A stretch of 64,000 nucleotides of DNA. Origin: Ifrita kowaldi. Lineage: Eukaryota; Chordata; Aves; Passeriformes; Cinclosomatidae. The notes beneath the pieces were generated by a model. The model did no database searches. It saw only the letters and a program-made list of their open reading frames with translations, and was not told the DNA's origin. Position 1 is the first letter of the stretch. Each line of letters begins with the position of its first letter. The stretch is taken from assembly GCA_013398055.1 (NCBI GenBank), contig VZRS01004071.1, forward strand, positions 319,934-383,933, written 5' to 3'. Position numbers and translations under genes: made by a program. Shown here one piece after another: positions 1 to 12,500 of the stretch.

Positions 1-660
1 TTTTTTTTTTTGTTGACACTGATTTTGCATTATTTTGAGCTTGTCTCCAGAATGACCGTTTTCAAGAATAAAGCTTTGGTCAGCTAATGAGGTCACAAAT
101 TTCTGGTGCAGGTACCTTTAGTAAATGGTTTGTCTTTCCAAAATGTGTGAGAGGGTAAGAAAATGTTCTTCTGTGGAACTTAAAAAGGCCTCCTGCAAGA
201 TGGTATCATGGAAATGAAGAAAGAAGCATTTGCCAGGGGTGGGCAGTGGTAAGGAAGAGTTTAGTAGGTAGGAAGGAGTGCCACTGAATACCTAGAGATT
301 GTCACAGAGACCCCTTGGCTCTCTAAGACATTGCAATATTCAATAATATAAACATAGGCCACTTTTAATGGAAGATCAGATTTTGTGTCTTCTATGATAG
401 GCAATTAAAATATTTAGTATTCCAAATACTCGAAATTAAAATTAATGGATACTGCAAAAGCTTGTTTTTACCTAACTAGGGAAAGCAAGGCTGTTCCCGT
501 CTAGTTTAACGTGCTGAGAAGGTAATACTACTCTGGAATAATAATTGAATTGAGCATTGAGTGCAACTTATTTCTTTTGCAGCAGAGTGCAGCCAAAAAT
601 TTTCAGCAAAAGACATCTAAGAGGAATGTAATATGTTTGGAAACAAACTATTTCCAGTTA

Positions 661-720
661 TATAAAACAAACAAAACAAAAACAAACAACCAAAAAACCT
701 CAACACCCAAAAGCACCCAA
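661..720. repeat. A/C-rich low-complexity tract
   Basis: About 60 bases almost free of G and T on the + strand, made of AAACAAACAAAAC-like units that grade into AACACCCAAAAGC. The mirror composition (G/T-rich) appears at 5600-5845. Confidence 0.6.
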
Positions 721-1962
721 GCAGCCCTAGATAACAGGTTTTGTGTACCTGCTATGTAAGTGTGTTTTATTTATAGTTTCGGACTATGAAGAAGTAGTTC
801 ACATAAAAATTGTTTTTGCAAATATAAAAATACGAAATTGGACTATGATGTCATTCTGACTCAGATCACTGGCTCCTTTAGGCTGTGGATGTCATCTTTG
901 TACATTGCTTTGCTCAGTGATTCCTCTTTTAAAATAATGAATGTTCCCTTTCCTCCTGCTCTCACATTAGTGATTAAATCTAATTCAATAGCAAATCCAA
1001 TCTGGAAGATTTTTCTAATCTGCTTGTCATAGTCTTTTAGATTGATAACTTTAGGAAAAAGTTTCCTGGAGTTTTTATTTTTGTTTCTTTCTCCTGCGTG
1101 TCCAGTTTGCTTCAATACTAGACCTTAGGACAAAGTTTTCTCTCTCCATCTCATCAATGTTAACCATTGTCTTTCTTTCAAAATATTGGTTTCAAATTCT
1201 TATCCTGTGTTCAAACTCTCAGTAGACAAGTGAGTCATTATTTTTTTCTGGTCATTGAAGATGGAGAGAACTTCAGTGGAAATGTATGATAGCAACTGCC
1301 TGACATAGCAGGCAGGCAGAAGCAAAAGCTTTTGACAGCACTGCAGAGGAATCAAAGGAAAGTACTTGCTGTGCAATGTCTTGGAAAGGAACACAGAGTT
1401 CCCAATATTTTATTACATTTAAAAATGGTAACGTTTCCTGGCAAGATGTAAGTCAAACCCACTATTTTACTGGGGAGTAAAAGAAGTAATGATGTTTGCA
1501 GTTCTTAATGTTTTAATCCATTGTTCTGCTGTAAATGAAAAAAAAGCCCAGAGATAAATAACATCAGAATGAATTTATATAGCTTTTGTGGTTCCAAGTG
1601 TTCTAGTTTTAGCTGCCACAGGAGTGGTTGTGTGATTTGAGAAAGTGGTTGTTTCCAGTTAAGGAACAGATACACTCAATTTTATTTTGTTATGGATTAT
1701 CATGTATTGTTCAGCTATAACATTTTATATGGTTAAAATTGGGCCACTCCAAAATAGAACTATTATATATTAATTGCTTTCTCTCTGTATGGATTCCTAC
1801 TGTAAGTGTTTACACACAGGAACATCAGTGTTTGGAACTTACCTGTGAGTGGTACCCTCACGTTTAACCATCTCTAATGCTTAGCACTCTAGCTGACCTG
1901 GAGCTCCTGATGTGGTTTTTTGGAACTTCTTAATGCCCAGTGCAATATTCTTCAATTGAAGA

Positions 1963-2310
1963 ATCATAGAATGGCTTGGGTTGGAAGGAAAACTAAATAT
2001 CATCTAGTTCCTAGCCCCCTGCCATGGGCAGGGACACCTTCTGGCAGACCGAGTTGCCCAAAGCCCCATCCAGCCTGGCCTTGAATACTTCTAGGGATGG
2101 AGCATCCCCAGCCTCTCTGGGCAACCTGTTTGAGTGCCTCACCAGCTTCACAGTAAAGAATCTCTACCTAATATCTAATTTCAACCTACTTTCAGTTTCA
2201 AGCCATTCTTCCTTCTCCTATGACTCCATGCCCTTGCAAAAACTCCCTCTCCAGCTCTCTTGCAGACCCCCTTTTTCAGGTACTGGAAAGTGCTATGAGG
2301 TTTTCTAAGG
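1963..2310 (-). mobile_element. CR1 LINE 3' fragment
   Basis: On the + strand it begins with the reverse complement of the CR1 tail (GAATCATAGAATGGCTTGGG, then TTGGAAGG) and continues with typical antisense CR1 3'-end sequence: GCCCCATCCAGCCTGGCCTTGAATACTTC, a CCTCTCTGGGCAACCTGTT-type segment, and CTAATATCTAATTT. It is 5'-truncated, as most avian CR1 copies are. It encodes only a small piece of the old reverse-transcriptase region and its 3' UTR, and is inactive. Confidence 0.9.
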
Positions 2311-3429
2311 CTTTCACTGTCAAAACCATCTCAGTTTCGACAGTGAAAGCTCTGCTTATGGGGTGAGCTTTCACTCAGTGTTGCTGGTGATGTCCCTTTG
2401 TGAGGACATACACACTGCTGTAGGAGTAGCTGACATTCTGCCTTGTTTTGCCTGTCTTCAGACCCCTAGGAGGTCCAGAGTTTAAGCTTTTTGGATAACA
2501 TGGCTGTGCATGGTCTCTGCAGTGTGAATGGTCCCATGCTCAGTTGGGCTGCTGTCCTGACAGTAGTTCTGAGTGCAAGTTCTCCAATCTCCAGTGATTT
2601 GAAAGTGAATATAATATGGCAAACACTGCCAGCTTCATTAAAACTTGGAATTATTGATCTAACATTACCTAGGTGATGGGAAATTGCCTGTGATCTAAAT
2701 GGGGAAAAAAATACAGCAAACTATTTAAGCATTTCTGTGCATGATTAGAAATCTAATCCTCAATTCATCATTACTTAATAACATTTTGTACTGGATTTTG
2801 GAGCTATTGCAGAAAATTTGAAATTCTTAAAGCTGTAATCTTGAAAATTCATATTTGAATGTTATTATTATTATAAATATTCTTTCAGTCACAGTACGCT
2901 GCGCAAAATCAGATATTATTCCTTTACTTTGATTTGCTACTTTTCATCTGCTGTACTTTTAGTTACATTGTGGAATTTGGTGCAAGAGGTTAGTGTGATA
3001 ATCTGTGTCTACAGTTCAACATTATTACTGTGGGAGAGCCACAGATGTTATCAAGCAATTTAGTTGTAGCAGAAACTATAGGACTAGTGTTGAAGCATCG
3101 GCTATTTCTTGTTGTTCTGGGTTTATTTTCCAAAATATAATGCTATTTGAATAAATGCTTTGTCCTTTGCAAAACTGAAATAGTGTTTTTCTTCTAGCAC
3201 TGTCGGTACTGCTCTACTCTGTTGTCAGAGCATTTTCAGTTCAATTCTTTAATTCATCTTGAAGGGGTTGAATGACCCCAGACCTTCACACAGGCTGAAT
3301 CAGTTATACCTGCAGCTTTTCCCAGCCTGTGAAACTACTTATTTTGTGGGTTTCTTTTTAGTTGTTAAAGCATATTCTGGCAATCAGTGAAGTAAATATT
3401 TAAAGTTTGTTTATTTCTTGCTATTGTAG

Positions 3430-3502
3430 GCATTGGATCAAGACAGAACTGCACTACAGAAGGTGAAAAAATCTGTGAAAGCAATATATAGTTCGGGGCA
3501 AG
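3430..3502 (+). CDS. ASAP1: ASAP1 exon, BAR domain (73 nt)
   Basis: Encodes ALDQDRTALQKVKKSVKAIY followed by SSGQ, part of the first BAR helix region, which dimerises and senses membrane curvature. Acceptor TTGTAG, donor GGTAAGA. It starts in phase 0 and ends one base into a codon; the split Asp codon is completed at 11584. The block is nearly identical to other vertebrate ASAP1 proteins from memory. It is the most upstream exon seen, and the preceding exon is not in the window. Confidence 0.93.
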
Positions 3503-6500
3503 GTAAGACACTGTTTTCAGTTTTACATAAGAACCAAAGCATTTCATTTCAAGTTCGAGATGTGTCTTGCAATTCATCCTGTTAAAATGTGTAGCATAAG
3601 AAATGCTTATCTGTTTAGGAGTATTTGGACTTAAATATTTTCTTACTTTACTTCTGATTTTACATCAGATTAATGTACTCTCCAGTTCTTTTACCCTCAT
3701 ATTCCTTCTCAAAGGCCTCTAGCAGAATTCTCATGGGCAAATTTTCCTGCCATTGTAATATTTCAAGCAGTTACCTTCAACTAGAACAATGCCAAAAAAG
3801 TGTTCTCAACTGAATTTATAGAAAGCACTTACAAGTGAAATAAGATTTAGAGCTTTTTTAAAAGTTTAAAAAGTAGATAAATAAAAAGAAATATCTACAG
3901 GTAGATTTTTTTTTTGTCAACATGTGCTCTCCCTTTATAACATTATGTATTTCCCTTCTTACCTAAAATCAAAATTATGTATTTCCCTTCTGACGTAAAA
4001 GAGTGGAGATATATAATTATTTTGCTTGTTTGAAGACACTGTTGATGTTTTACTGGAGGTATAGTAATTACTTTGCTGACAGGTTAGTTGGCTAGAATAT
4101 AAATTGGTAATCAATTTGAATGCAGTAACAAATGATGATCAAGCAGATCAGTATAAAAATTCACTTTTAAAAATGCTATAACTCTAATATTTCTACCTCA
4201 GTTTCTCTTACGTTCTAAACACTGTGCCAGAGGCAGATAGGGTAACAGAGCTGTGCACCTTCCAATAACCTTCTGGCTGTAAATACAGGATTTTAGAAAA
4301 TCTCAGTTCCAATTCCCTAGCAATAATAATCAGTTTAGCAAATATTTTCCATGTACAAAGCTATCTTTGAGTGCTCTTAGTTTCTGTGTTTATGGAAGTG
4401 TCTCTGATTTTTATTATCTTGTAGATTCTTATATATTCTTGTTTGCCAATCACTGATGTTGGTTTGTTAGCACCATGCTTTTAATTAGCTTTTCTGTGAT
4501 TTCAGTTGATGATATTTTCCCAATAGACTGTGAAGCCTGATATAAAGTGAGAATAGTATTTGTTGCATGTCTATTTAGTTTTATGCTTTTAGAAGTATTC
4601 AGATGCTCCAAGAAGCTTTTCTATTTGAAAGTACTTAGTTAAGCAGTTTCAAAAACTGAGTTTCAAGACTGATGAAAAGCGTAGAACACATTAAAGGTGT
4701 CCTGCCTGTTTTGAAATATATAAATGTTACTAGAGTGTTCAGCTATCATTTGAGTCTTGTGATGAAAATAATACTGTTGTCAAGGCCTGTAGGTAGGGCA
4801 GTACTATATGAATAAGTAGTTGCATTGAATAAAAGCAATAGAAGGTGGGTTAGTGGTTTTGATTGGGTGCTCTGCATTTAGAAAGGAGCAGAAATAGGTA
4901 GCTGGTTATTATTATTTATTTTACTTTTTTTTTTTTTTTTTTTTTTAAACAAGTCTTGTTTCAAAGGTACGAGTTAGTAGGAATTCTTTTGGCTCGAGAA
5001 AGCATTATGCATAATCCTCTGGCTCCCTCTTCAGAATGCTGCTGTCATAGGTTCTGTTACAATGAAAAGCTGTGTGCAGGAGTCAGTTCATGCAGTGACT
5101 GATAAACTGGGATTAGTAAAACCAAGATGAAAAACATTTTGTACATGTGAAACCTCTTAAAAATAAATGTAAATGTAAAGTGACTGAATTAAAACTCCAG
5201 CTCATTTTTGCCTCCTTGTACAAACGAGTTTCTTATGCTTCAGTGATGAAAACGGATTTTGTTGATATTTAAGTAAAACATACCAGAAACAGCTGTAAAA
5301 TGAATTGGGGTTTATCAGTTCAGGAAAGTATTATGTGGCTATTTTTATATTTCAAAAGAAAGCCTCTAACTGCATTTTGAGAACCCAAAATTGGAATTTT
5401 GTTTTACAAATTTAATTGTTTGCTAGAAGTTAAGACCATATTTAATTTGCTAGAGTAGGAAAAGTTTTTTAGTACTCTTCTGCTTCATAATCTCCTTTGA
5501 GAAATCCAGCTGAATTGGTGAGAAAGGGTTATTTAGGGGCAATAGAAGTTCTTTCTTCAGTTCAGTAATCCATTCATACTCTACCAACAGCCATAGCTAG
5601 GTATTTTTGGGCTGTACTGGTTTTGGGTTGTTGGGGTGGGTTTTTTTGATTCTTTGTTCTTGTTTTTGGGTTTTTTTTGGTTAGTTGATTGGGGTTTTTT
5701 TTGTTTGTTTGTTTTTGGGGTGGTTTTGATTTTGGTTTGGTTTGGTTTTTGGGGTTGTTTTGTTTTGGTAGGGTGCTTTTGCTGGTGTTTTGGGTTGATT
5801 TTTTTTGGTTGGTTTGGTTTTTTGGTTTTCTTGGTTTTTTTCCTGGAGTAACATTTGAACAGTGACAGTGACACAGTGCAGTGTCTCGTACAGAATTTTT
5901 CAGGAAAGCTGAACCTTCTGATGCATTGGTTTGTTCCTCTTTGGCACTGAATTGTGCACCACAAGGGACTCTGGTCTGTTACAAAGAGCTTTAATGTCAC
6001 CCAAATACTTTCTGCTCTTCCTGCACATCCCTCACCCATTTGTCATATTTACATTTAGAACTACTGCTGTAGAAATGAAGACATACCAACACAGAAATAC
6101 AGAAATCCCTTAGAAAGGTCCCTCCCCTATTTTCATTTCTGAAAATATTGTATGGGAAAGAACTGTTTATGAAATCCAGTGAGACATACAAATGGACACC
6201 TCTTTCTCACCACTTGCTCCTTGTCTGGCTTGCTGTTTACTTCTGCATGATCGATTGTATCTGTAACTAGGAGCCCATCTTATGGCAATGGTGCTTGAAC
6301 TTAATGGAGAATCTGTTTTGACTTCCTTTCCCATAACATTTGGATTGAATTGTAATAGCAGTAGATTACACAATTAGTTTTGTTGTAGATTTTTCAATAG
6401 TTCTTTTTCATTACTTCCCTGGGATAACTCCCAAACATAATCAAAAGAGTTTACACAATTGAGAAATAAAAACATAAAATCCATACAAGACCAAAGGTAC

Positions 6501-9500
6501 TGAGTTGGATCAGCAGTCTGCACAGTCTCCCACAATGTTCAACATCAGATGCTCAAGGAAGTAGAAAAATGGTGCAAAGATGGAATGGTTTTTTTTTAAA
6601 TTTTTTTTTTTAGGACTTTCTCACCTCACAGTGACATGAAGACCAGGGATTACCTTGAGTCAGAAATTATATTTTCTGTGATGATTTTGAGTGATGTTTG
6701 ATACTTCTTAATGGACTTCTACAATTTATTTTGTCCAAGGAATTTGAATAAATGTAAATCTTTAGCATTCTCAACCTTGCATCAATCTAGTTAAATGCTT
6801 CTATGCGAAGTTTCCCAGTGCATGTTCGTGTTCTCAGGCCTTAAGTCACCTGAGGAGGAGACTGTCCCTGTCCATGTTTGTTCTTTCCTTTCCTCCACAT
6901 TTTTTTTTGGCCTGTCTTTCCTCCTTGTGAGGCTCATCACTCTTAGTCTGCTTCGTTCCTTTCAGTGTTTTTGTGAGGGACAGACCTTCTTGGAAAACCA
7001 GTAATGTGATGTGGACTTCCTCTTCTCATATGCTCATTCATCTCCTGGAGGTGGAAGTTTTTCGAAGTAAAATTTTCTTTTCGTAAAACATGTTTCTTGT
7101 TCAGCATTTTGTATTCATCCACATGTCCACCAATTCTGTTCTGCACTGTAGTTGCTACAAATTTCCTGGGGAATATATAGGCAATATTGCTGCTGGTGCA
7201 TACTTGAATTCTCAGTTCTCTCTGGAACTTACTAAAAATAGCTATTATATTTGCTTTTCATTCTTCCTGCAGTGTTGAGGCTGGTATAAATAAGAGTCTT
7301 TACTTTGCAGCTATATAGTTTGCCTATTTTATTCTTTTGTACGTGAATCTAAGTGACTTGCCATTGTGCACGTTATCAGATTTTAAGAATTCTGCTGTTA
7401 GATTTGGAATAAATCCTCTGAAGCAGAGAAGAAAGAAAATTCTTCTATGAGAACTTCTTCAAGCATCAGTGATGAGCTGAGATGCAAAAAGAAGTAATTT
7501 ACTTTTTGGGGCTGGCTTATCTCTCAGTGCTCTTATACTGTGATGATCTAGAGAACCTTGCAGACTCAGTGAGATGCTCCTTGCTCTGAAATCTTGAAAG
7601 AGGCCTTTATTATTCTTCCCTTGAACAATCTCATTCCAGAAGGCCTTACTGTTATCAAGTTCGGACAATTGTATGATGGTTAAATATTTTTTTTTCTATT
7701 TTTTCTTTCTTTTCATTGTATTTCAGCTTTGTGAAGAACAAAATGAGAAAGGGTGTTTTTTATTTCAAATAATTTCTGCCATCCTTTTTAACCTTGCCAG
7801 CTTTCTTGTTTTTCTAAAGCCTTTCTGAGTCATCTTTCATTCATAAATGCATCTTGGCTCTGACCTTGGTTATTTTTCCTCTGGCTATCCATGGAACAAA
7901 GCTGTTTTGTAAGTGCAACTTGAAAATAGTTTAAAGTTGATCAAGATTCTGAAACATAATTTTTATTTTTTTTAAACTTAATCACATATGCAGAATTAAT
8001 TCTCACTAATTTAGACATTCTTCAGGTTTCTTTGGGTGTAATTAAAGTATAATCAGTGACAAAAGAGAGTAGTGTTTTTCTTCTGTAACTATTTAATTTT
8101 TTTGTGCGTGTGTTCTTCAGTGTTTGCAGGGTAATATATCTGAACAAAACTGTTGTTGAGGAAGGAAATTTTAAGGCTTTAATTTTAGTGATGTGTTTTC
8201 CAGGTCCAGCATATAAAGGCTATAATTTAACCTCTCTTCATGATGTTTGTGCTTCTGTTCCCTTACTTTTAATATGCACAAGTAGACAGGAATTTTACAG
8301 GGCTCAGAAGCATATCCTAAAATTCCAGTAATTTTTGAGTGGGAAATAAACATAGAATTTAATGAATGCTGTGTGTTCCAGTGAAGGAGTACAAGTTCTG
8401 GGAGTCTGATTTAAGTGTTTTGTGTTTATCCTGGAAAAAGTTTACCGTAAGGTCACTAGGCATAGACAACTGCAGGTGACTGCCAGGGAATGCAGTGCGA
8501 GGTGGGATTCAGCCCTGGGAGCCCTTCAGGCTGTGCCTCCACAGAGCTCAGAGCACACGTGCTCTCTGCTCCTGGCAGGTGCTGCTGTGCAGCAAAGGGC
8601 TGCTGCAAAGCTGCCGTGGCTGCCATTCCTTGCTTAGCTGCTTGCATCTGCATCTCCAGAGGCATTCCTGTTATTTCCTCTTAACACTTAACGTTTCCTC
8701 AATATACCTGTTAGAGCTCAGACATAAGGGATGCCACAACTTTGTTGTGCACTAAGCCCTATGAGGGTTTTCTCAAACCAAAGATAAATTCTGTGCTGAA
8801 TGTTGCCCAGAATTGAAGGTGTGGGTTATGGAGGAGATGCACAGCTTTCAGCTCAGAAAATACCACTGCTGTATTCAGGCCAAGATGTTGCTTTATGCCA
8901 CGTCTGCCACACTCTAGTGGGGTTCTCAGCACGGGCTCAGGTGCTGGTGGCCTTGGCAGGTCTCACTGGGAAGGGAATGATTGGAAGGGAATGACTGTGA
9001 GGTCCCTTTGAAGGGAGCTGCATTCGTCAGTGGGTGCAGAGCCCATCCTCAGCTGTCCGTGATTCTGGCACGTCTCAGGGAGCTGCTGAAGGAGCAGGAT
9101 GTCTGGCTGGGGAAGCTGTTCTATTTTCATCTCAGTGCTGAGCGTTGCTTTCGATATTGAATAGACATTATTCAGTTCTGGAAGACAAACCTTATTCCCT
9201 GCATGTACTGCTGTCAGTGATCCTGTCTCACTCTCAGGGTTATTAAAGTCTTGTATGAGGACTTGTATCTAAGAAAGTAAATATTGTCGTGCCCATTATG
9301 GCTTTCTGTATGCAGAGGAAGTCTATTAGGACACTAGGAAGTAATTTCTGAGTTTGCATGAGACACCTACAGTGAGATTAAAGGATGCTCTTTGCTCTAA
9401 GCATGTCGAGTTTCACATGTCGTACTTTAGCGTAGGCTACGTTGCAGATTTAATTTTTCAAGTATGTGCGTTTAAGGTGAAGTAGGGAACTGCCTTTCCT

Positions 9501-12500
9501 CTTCAACAGAAAATATTTCATCTCCTTTTGCAAGTTTTACATTGATACTTGTGTAGAAATTGAAAATTTGTTATTCTTACAGAGTACTTGCATTTTTGTG
9601 TGCCTATGCATCATAATCACAGCAGTAAATACAGGAGTATTCCTTTTTCTTCACCATCAAAGGTTCATTTCTAGATTTAGGTGGTTTGTAGTCTGGGATT
9701 CCTGAGAATTTCCGCTGTATTGTTCTAGGACAATGATCTGCTTCCTGCTTCCTTTCTCTGACCGGGAATTTCTTTCGCCTTTCCACAGATAAAGGAAACA
9801 AGCTTCTTCAGCTCTTTGTCCCTTTCTTTAAGAAGTCATTTTTAAAAATGCACTATGAAACAACACAGGGCTTAAAATCAAAATGCTGGGAAATACTGTG
9901 GGGTAAAAAGTGCTTCACAGGCAAGGACAAGGATTCCATCTAGGAGGGCTCTTTCCAACCTTCCATTATCCTTCCTTTTCCTTCAGCACAGTTGGGTACT
10001 CTTGACCTTTACTCACTCAAGACTGCCTAAGCTAAAGCTCCTTCATAAAGTCCTCTGTGTATATTTATGCAAAAGCTTTTACATAAAACAAAATGCATAT
10101 TTTATTGTTACGCAGTGGTTTCCTTGGGTTCAGTGCTTAGCTATTTGATTAAAACTGTATGCTTGTGGAACAATTTTCTTAAAAACATACAGCTGGAATT
10201 GCAGCTCTGTGTTAGCATATGATTAAATATTTGGCCTTTTGAAAACCTCGGTATTAGTATCTGATCTTTACAATGTGAATGGTGTGATGTGTGAGCTTTG
10301 GAGCTTGGTAATGGTAAATAAGGATTGTACTTTTTTTTTAACAGGTTTGGACATTTTTTTGTTGGACCTTTGGTGCACTGTTGTTTGAGTATCTGCAATA
10401 CCTTAGAAGAGTTAACTGTTTAATTCTTTATCAGCTGTTTGTTAATGTCCAAATAGATTTGTGCATTGTGAGACATTATTCATGAGACTGTTTGAAATTT
10501 ATGACTTTTTTCCTTTTCTTCTGAGTCATAACTTGTAATTCAGATGCTCTCAGGCAATATCACAACTTGAATAAAATAAAACTTTCAGATTTTGGGGGAA
10601 AAACATGATATCTATTGGCAACTACTCTCTCTTTCCCTTCCTCCCTTTCATTGCACAGAACTTGTGCTGTTGCTCTGTGGTTTTGTGTTTGTGGTTTGCA
10701 GAAAAAAAACCCACATAGTAAGGCTAGGAGACTCATTAGAGTGAAATATTGATTAATTAATACCAGTAATATCCTCTAAGAGAGATAAAGGTGTTAAAGT
10801 CTTTCCCAAAGGGCTGTAGAGGTAAATTTTCTATTTAAAGATACTAAAATGGAAGTAACAAAAATTGTATGAACACACGCCAGAAAGGAAAATAAATAGA
10901 AGCAGGAAAGACATTTCAGTCTCTAATTCATTCTTGAGTCAGGGATTTTTCTCACTTTCACTGGCTTCAACTGCATCTTCTCGGTTTTGACCTCTCTGTA
11001 TGAGCAGTTTGCTATTAGATACATTGAAATGAGTCCTTGGCTGTGTACCAATACACATTCCATTATCTGGGATAACTCAGTTTACAAAGCAGGCAGAAAG
11101 GGAACCTTTGTAAGATGTTTCTTCTTTTGAACTTACTTGCAGTCAGATTCAGACTTGGTCTCCTTACTTTTATATCTGATACTTTTGATGTTTTTGTTCC
11201 ATAAAAATGTCCAACACTTCAAAAGAAAAGTTCATGTATGCATGAAAGTTCCTGTTGTGGGCAGCTTTTAATTCCAATGTTGTTTACAAAACAAGCTCGT
11301 ATTGTTTCACTGATGTATTATTGATCTTATTACTCTGTCAATAGCTGCAGAGCTTTCTTCATCTCTGTATTACAAATTCAACTTGCTAATTTAAAAAGCA
11401 TATGTATGTCTATTGCTAAATAGTTCTTTTTAATCTTAAAATTATTTTAATTTTCAGTAAATGTGTTGACTTGTGGCTTTTCTCAAAGTACTGTTTGTTA
11501 CTTTGTTGCTAAGTTGCACTAAGCTTAAAATTGTAATTGACTGTCTGCAAAAAACCTTTCTGACTTTTGATTTTTCTTTGCAGATCATGTTCAAAATGAA
11601 GAAAACTATGCACAAGTATTAGATAAATTTGGAAGTAATTTTTTAAGTCGGGATAATCCAGATCTTGGCACGGCTTTTGTAAAATTTTCCACACTTACTA
11701 AAGAATTATCAACACTGTTGAAGAACCTGGTGAGGAGTTTCAAACTTTCTTAGCTTTTAACTTGTTTCAAAATAAAGTATAATGCAACAACTGCATGATC
11801 ATGATGACTAATGATACTTTTTGAGATGCTTCCAGTTTTTTTCAAAAACAAAACCAACAATTTCTGCAGGGAGGATCTCTAAAGGGTGTTATTACACACT
11901 CTCTGTGTTTGATTGTTAATTGGCAGTTAAGAAGGTAAATATAAATGTTGAGACGTCACTGGAGTCATCATTCTCAAGTGATTGATGGTAATACATACCT
12001 CATGGACCTTAATTTTAAATCATCCCTTAACTTGAAGTCTTTCCAGTTAAAAATACAGTATCATTAGTTATGGCTGTTTTGTTTTACCACAAAAGGAGAA
12101 ACATTCACTTTTTGGAAGAAAAAAGAACAATTTGAACATGCTTAAATGGTGTTAACAATCCCCTCTCCCTGCAGTATATAAAGCATCCATTGCCTAAATA
12201 CCAGTTTTCTGAAGGTGGTTTAAAGGTTTGTCTGATTTAAAGTTTGCCTTAGGCCTTTTATTTCTGAAAGCTGCATAATAAAACTACAGTCAGCAAATAT
12301 CTTTGAACACTGAAAGTAATGAAGCCACATTTCTTGTGAAATCATATTTCATGGGCTTTGTAGCTGTTATATTCAGAAAGTCATGGCTTCAATTTTACGT
12401 TTTTCTTATTGTTGAACTTATTTCCAAGCTTTTTTTGTGTGTGAAGTACAAGTGGTATTACAGCCATGTTTTCCTAGAGTCCCTAACACAACCATAACTG

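Larger units (their letters stand above)
1..3429 (+). other. ASAP1: ASAP1 intron, 3' part (upstream of the first exon seen)
   Basis: No coding exon is visible here. The stretch opens with a T11 run, has an A/C-rich low-complexity patch at about 661-720 and a minus-strand CR1 copy at 1963-2310. It ends in the acceptor TTGTAG before 3430. Earlier ASAP1 exons must lie further upstream. Confidence 0.75.
3503..11583 (+). other. ASAP1: ASAP1 intron (8.1 kb)
   Basis: Contains a T22 run (4925-4946), the G/T-only tract at 5596-5845 and a possible ancient CR1/L3 remnant at about 6480-7190. A moderately GC-rich stretch at 8470-9130 has no recognisable gene. A weak CR1-tail-like segment lies near 9940-9972. 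No coding exon is seen. Confidence 0.7.

Noticed and set aside
5581..6039. 152-codon minus-strand open frame rich in Lys, Thr, Pro and Gln
   Set aside because: It is the antisense reading of the G/T-only low-complexity tract. It has no family resemblance or splice context.
9930..9975. CR1-tail-like segment (CATCTAGGAGGGCTCTTTCCAACCTTCC)
   Set aside because: Too short and diverged, with no CR1 body upstream. Noted only as a weak possibility.
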